Assembly (NCBI GenBank): GCA_025642065.1
Contig: JAODUP010000043.1
Coordinates: 620,001 to 684,000 of the forward strand
Reading direction: 5' to 3'
Source: Paralvinella palmiformis
Lineage: Eukaryota > Annelida > Polychaeta > Terebellida > Alvinellidae
DNA: 64,000 nucleotides
Shown here: in pieces, positions 63,724-64,000 of the stretch
Layout of the letters: the number at the start of each line of letters is the position of its first letter
Position numbering within the stretch: position 1 is the first letter of the stretch
Translations under genes and position numbers: made by a program
The notes under the pieces: model-generated
Databases searched by the model: none
Seen by the model: the letters and a program-made list of their open reading frames with translations, nothing else
What the model was told of the DNA's origin: nothing

Positions 63724-64000
63724 AATTGTGAGTGAGTGGTGTGGTGAGTGAGTGAGTGAGTGAGTGAGTGAGTGAGTGAGTGAGCGAGTGAGTGAGTGAG
63801 CGAGTGAGTGAGGAGTGAGTGAGCGAGCGAGCGAGCGAGCGTGCGAGCAGTCAGTCAGTCAGTCAGTCAGTCAGTCAGTCAGTCAGTCAGTCAGTCAGTA
63901 GTAGTCAGTCAATAAATAGTCAATAGTCAGTGATGAGTGAGTGAGTGAGTGAGTGAGTGAGTGAGTGAGTGGTGGTGAGTGAGTGAGTGAGTGAGTGAGT
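63724..64000 (+). repeat. GTGA/CAGT tetranucleotide arrays to window end
   Basis: Long (GTGA)n with GCGA variants, then (CAGT)n at about 63849-63898, then (GTGA)n again running off the window. If the 63602 exon is real, this lies in its first intron. Confidence 0.95.

Overview
This is a eukaryotic, AT-rich, intron-rich animal window, most likely from a mollusc or another spiralian. The support is protein-level: a Daple/Girdin (CCDC88) gene, a Rab1 GTPase, a polypeptide GalNAc-transferase and an orthologue of the protostome transcription factor Glass, all split by GT-AG introns. They lie among many CA/TA/GA microsatellites, tRNA-derived SINEs, a CR1/L2/Jockey-like LINE with (ATT)n tails and TTAA-flanked MITEs. 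There are no bacterial operons, CRISPR arrays or plasmid features. Species cannot be fixed from the sequence alone.

Layout. 1-4142 is intron of the first gene plus repeats, including a 37-bp minisatellite. 4143-21336 (+) holds 24 coding exons of a CCDC88 protein that lacks its N-terminal HOOK part, which lies upstream of the window. The exons join in phase to 2078 codons plus a stop. The protein has a long coiled coil, a G-alpha binding and activating (GBA) motif and a C-terminal Gly-Cys-Val PDZ ligand like that of Daple. 24652-40555 (-) is a complete Rab1 gene (203 aa), convergent with CCDC88, with a 9.4-kb first intron. Its switch I exon is present twice in tandem. 41460-43621 is a 5'-truncated LINE with a MITE inserted at its 3' end. 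43.6-50.9 kb is gene-poor and repeat-bearing, and includes inverted arrays of a 16-bp GC-rich unit. 50990-55031 (-) is a four-exon GalNAc-transferase with one apparent 1-nt frameshift just before its DxH motif. 55.0-59.0 kb is intergenic with SINEs. 59087-61164 (-) is glass, in two coding exons. The right end has a CpG-rich promoter-like zone, a LINE remnant, a possible signal-peptide first exon at 63602 (+), and long tetranucleotide arrays running off the window.

Functionally the four genes are unrelated housekeeping or developmental genes: Wnt/G-protein and polarity signalling (CCDC88), ER-Golgi traffic (Rab1), mucin-type O-glycosylation in the Golgi (GALNT), and a photoreceptor-type zinc-finger regulator (Glass). 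Nothing suggests an operon or a shared pathway. The strongest unexpected signal is the pair of near-identical, in-frame 48-nt switch I exons of Rab1. They are separated by a 78-nt intron and differ by one conservative residue. A small hairpin can form over the 5' splice site of the upstream copy.
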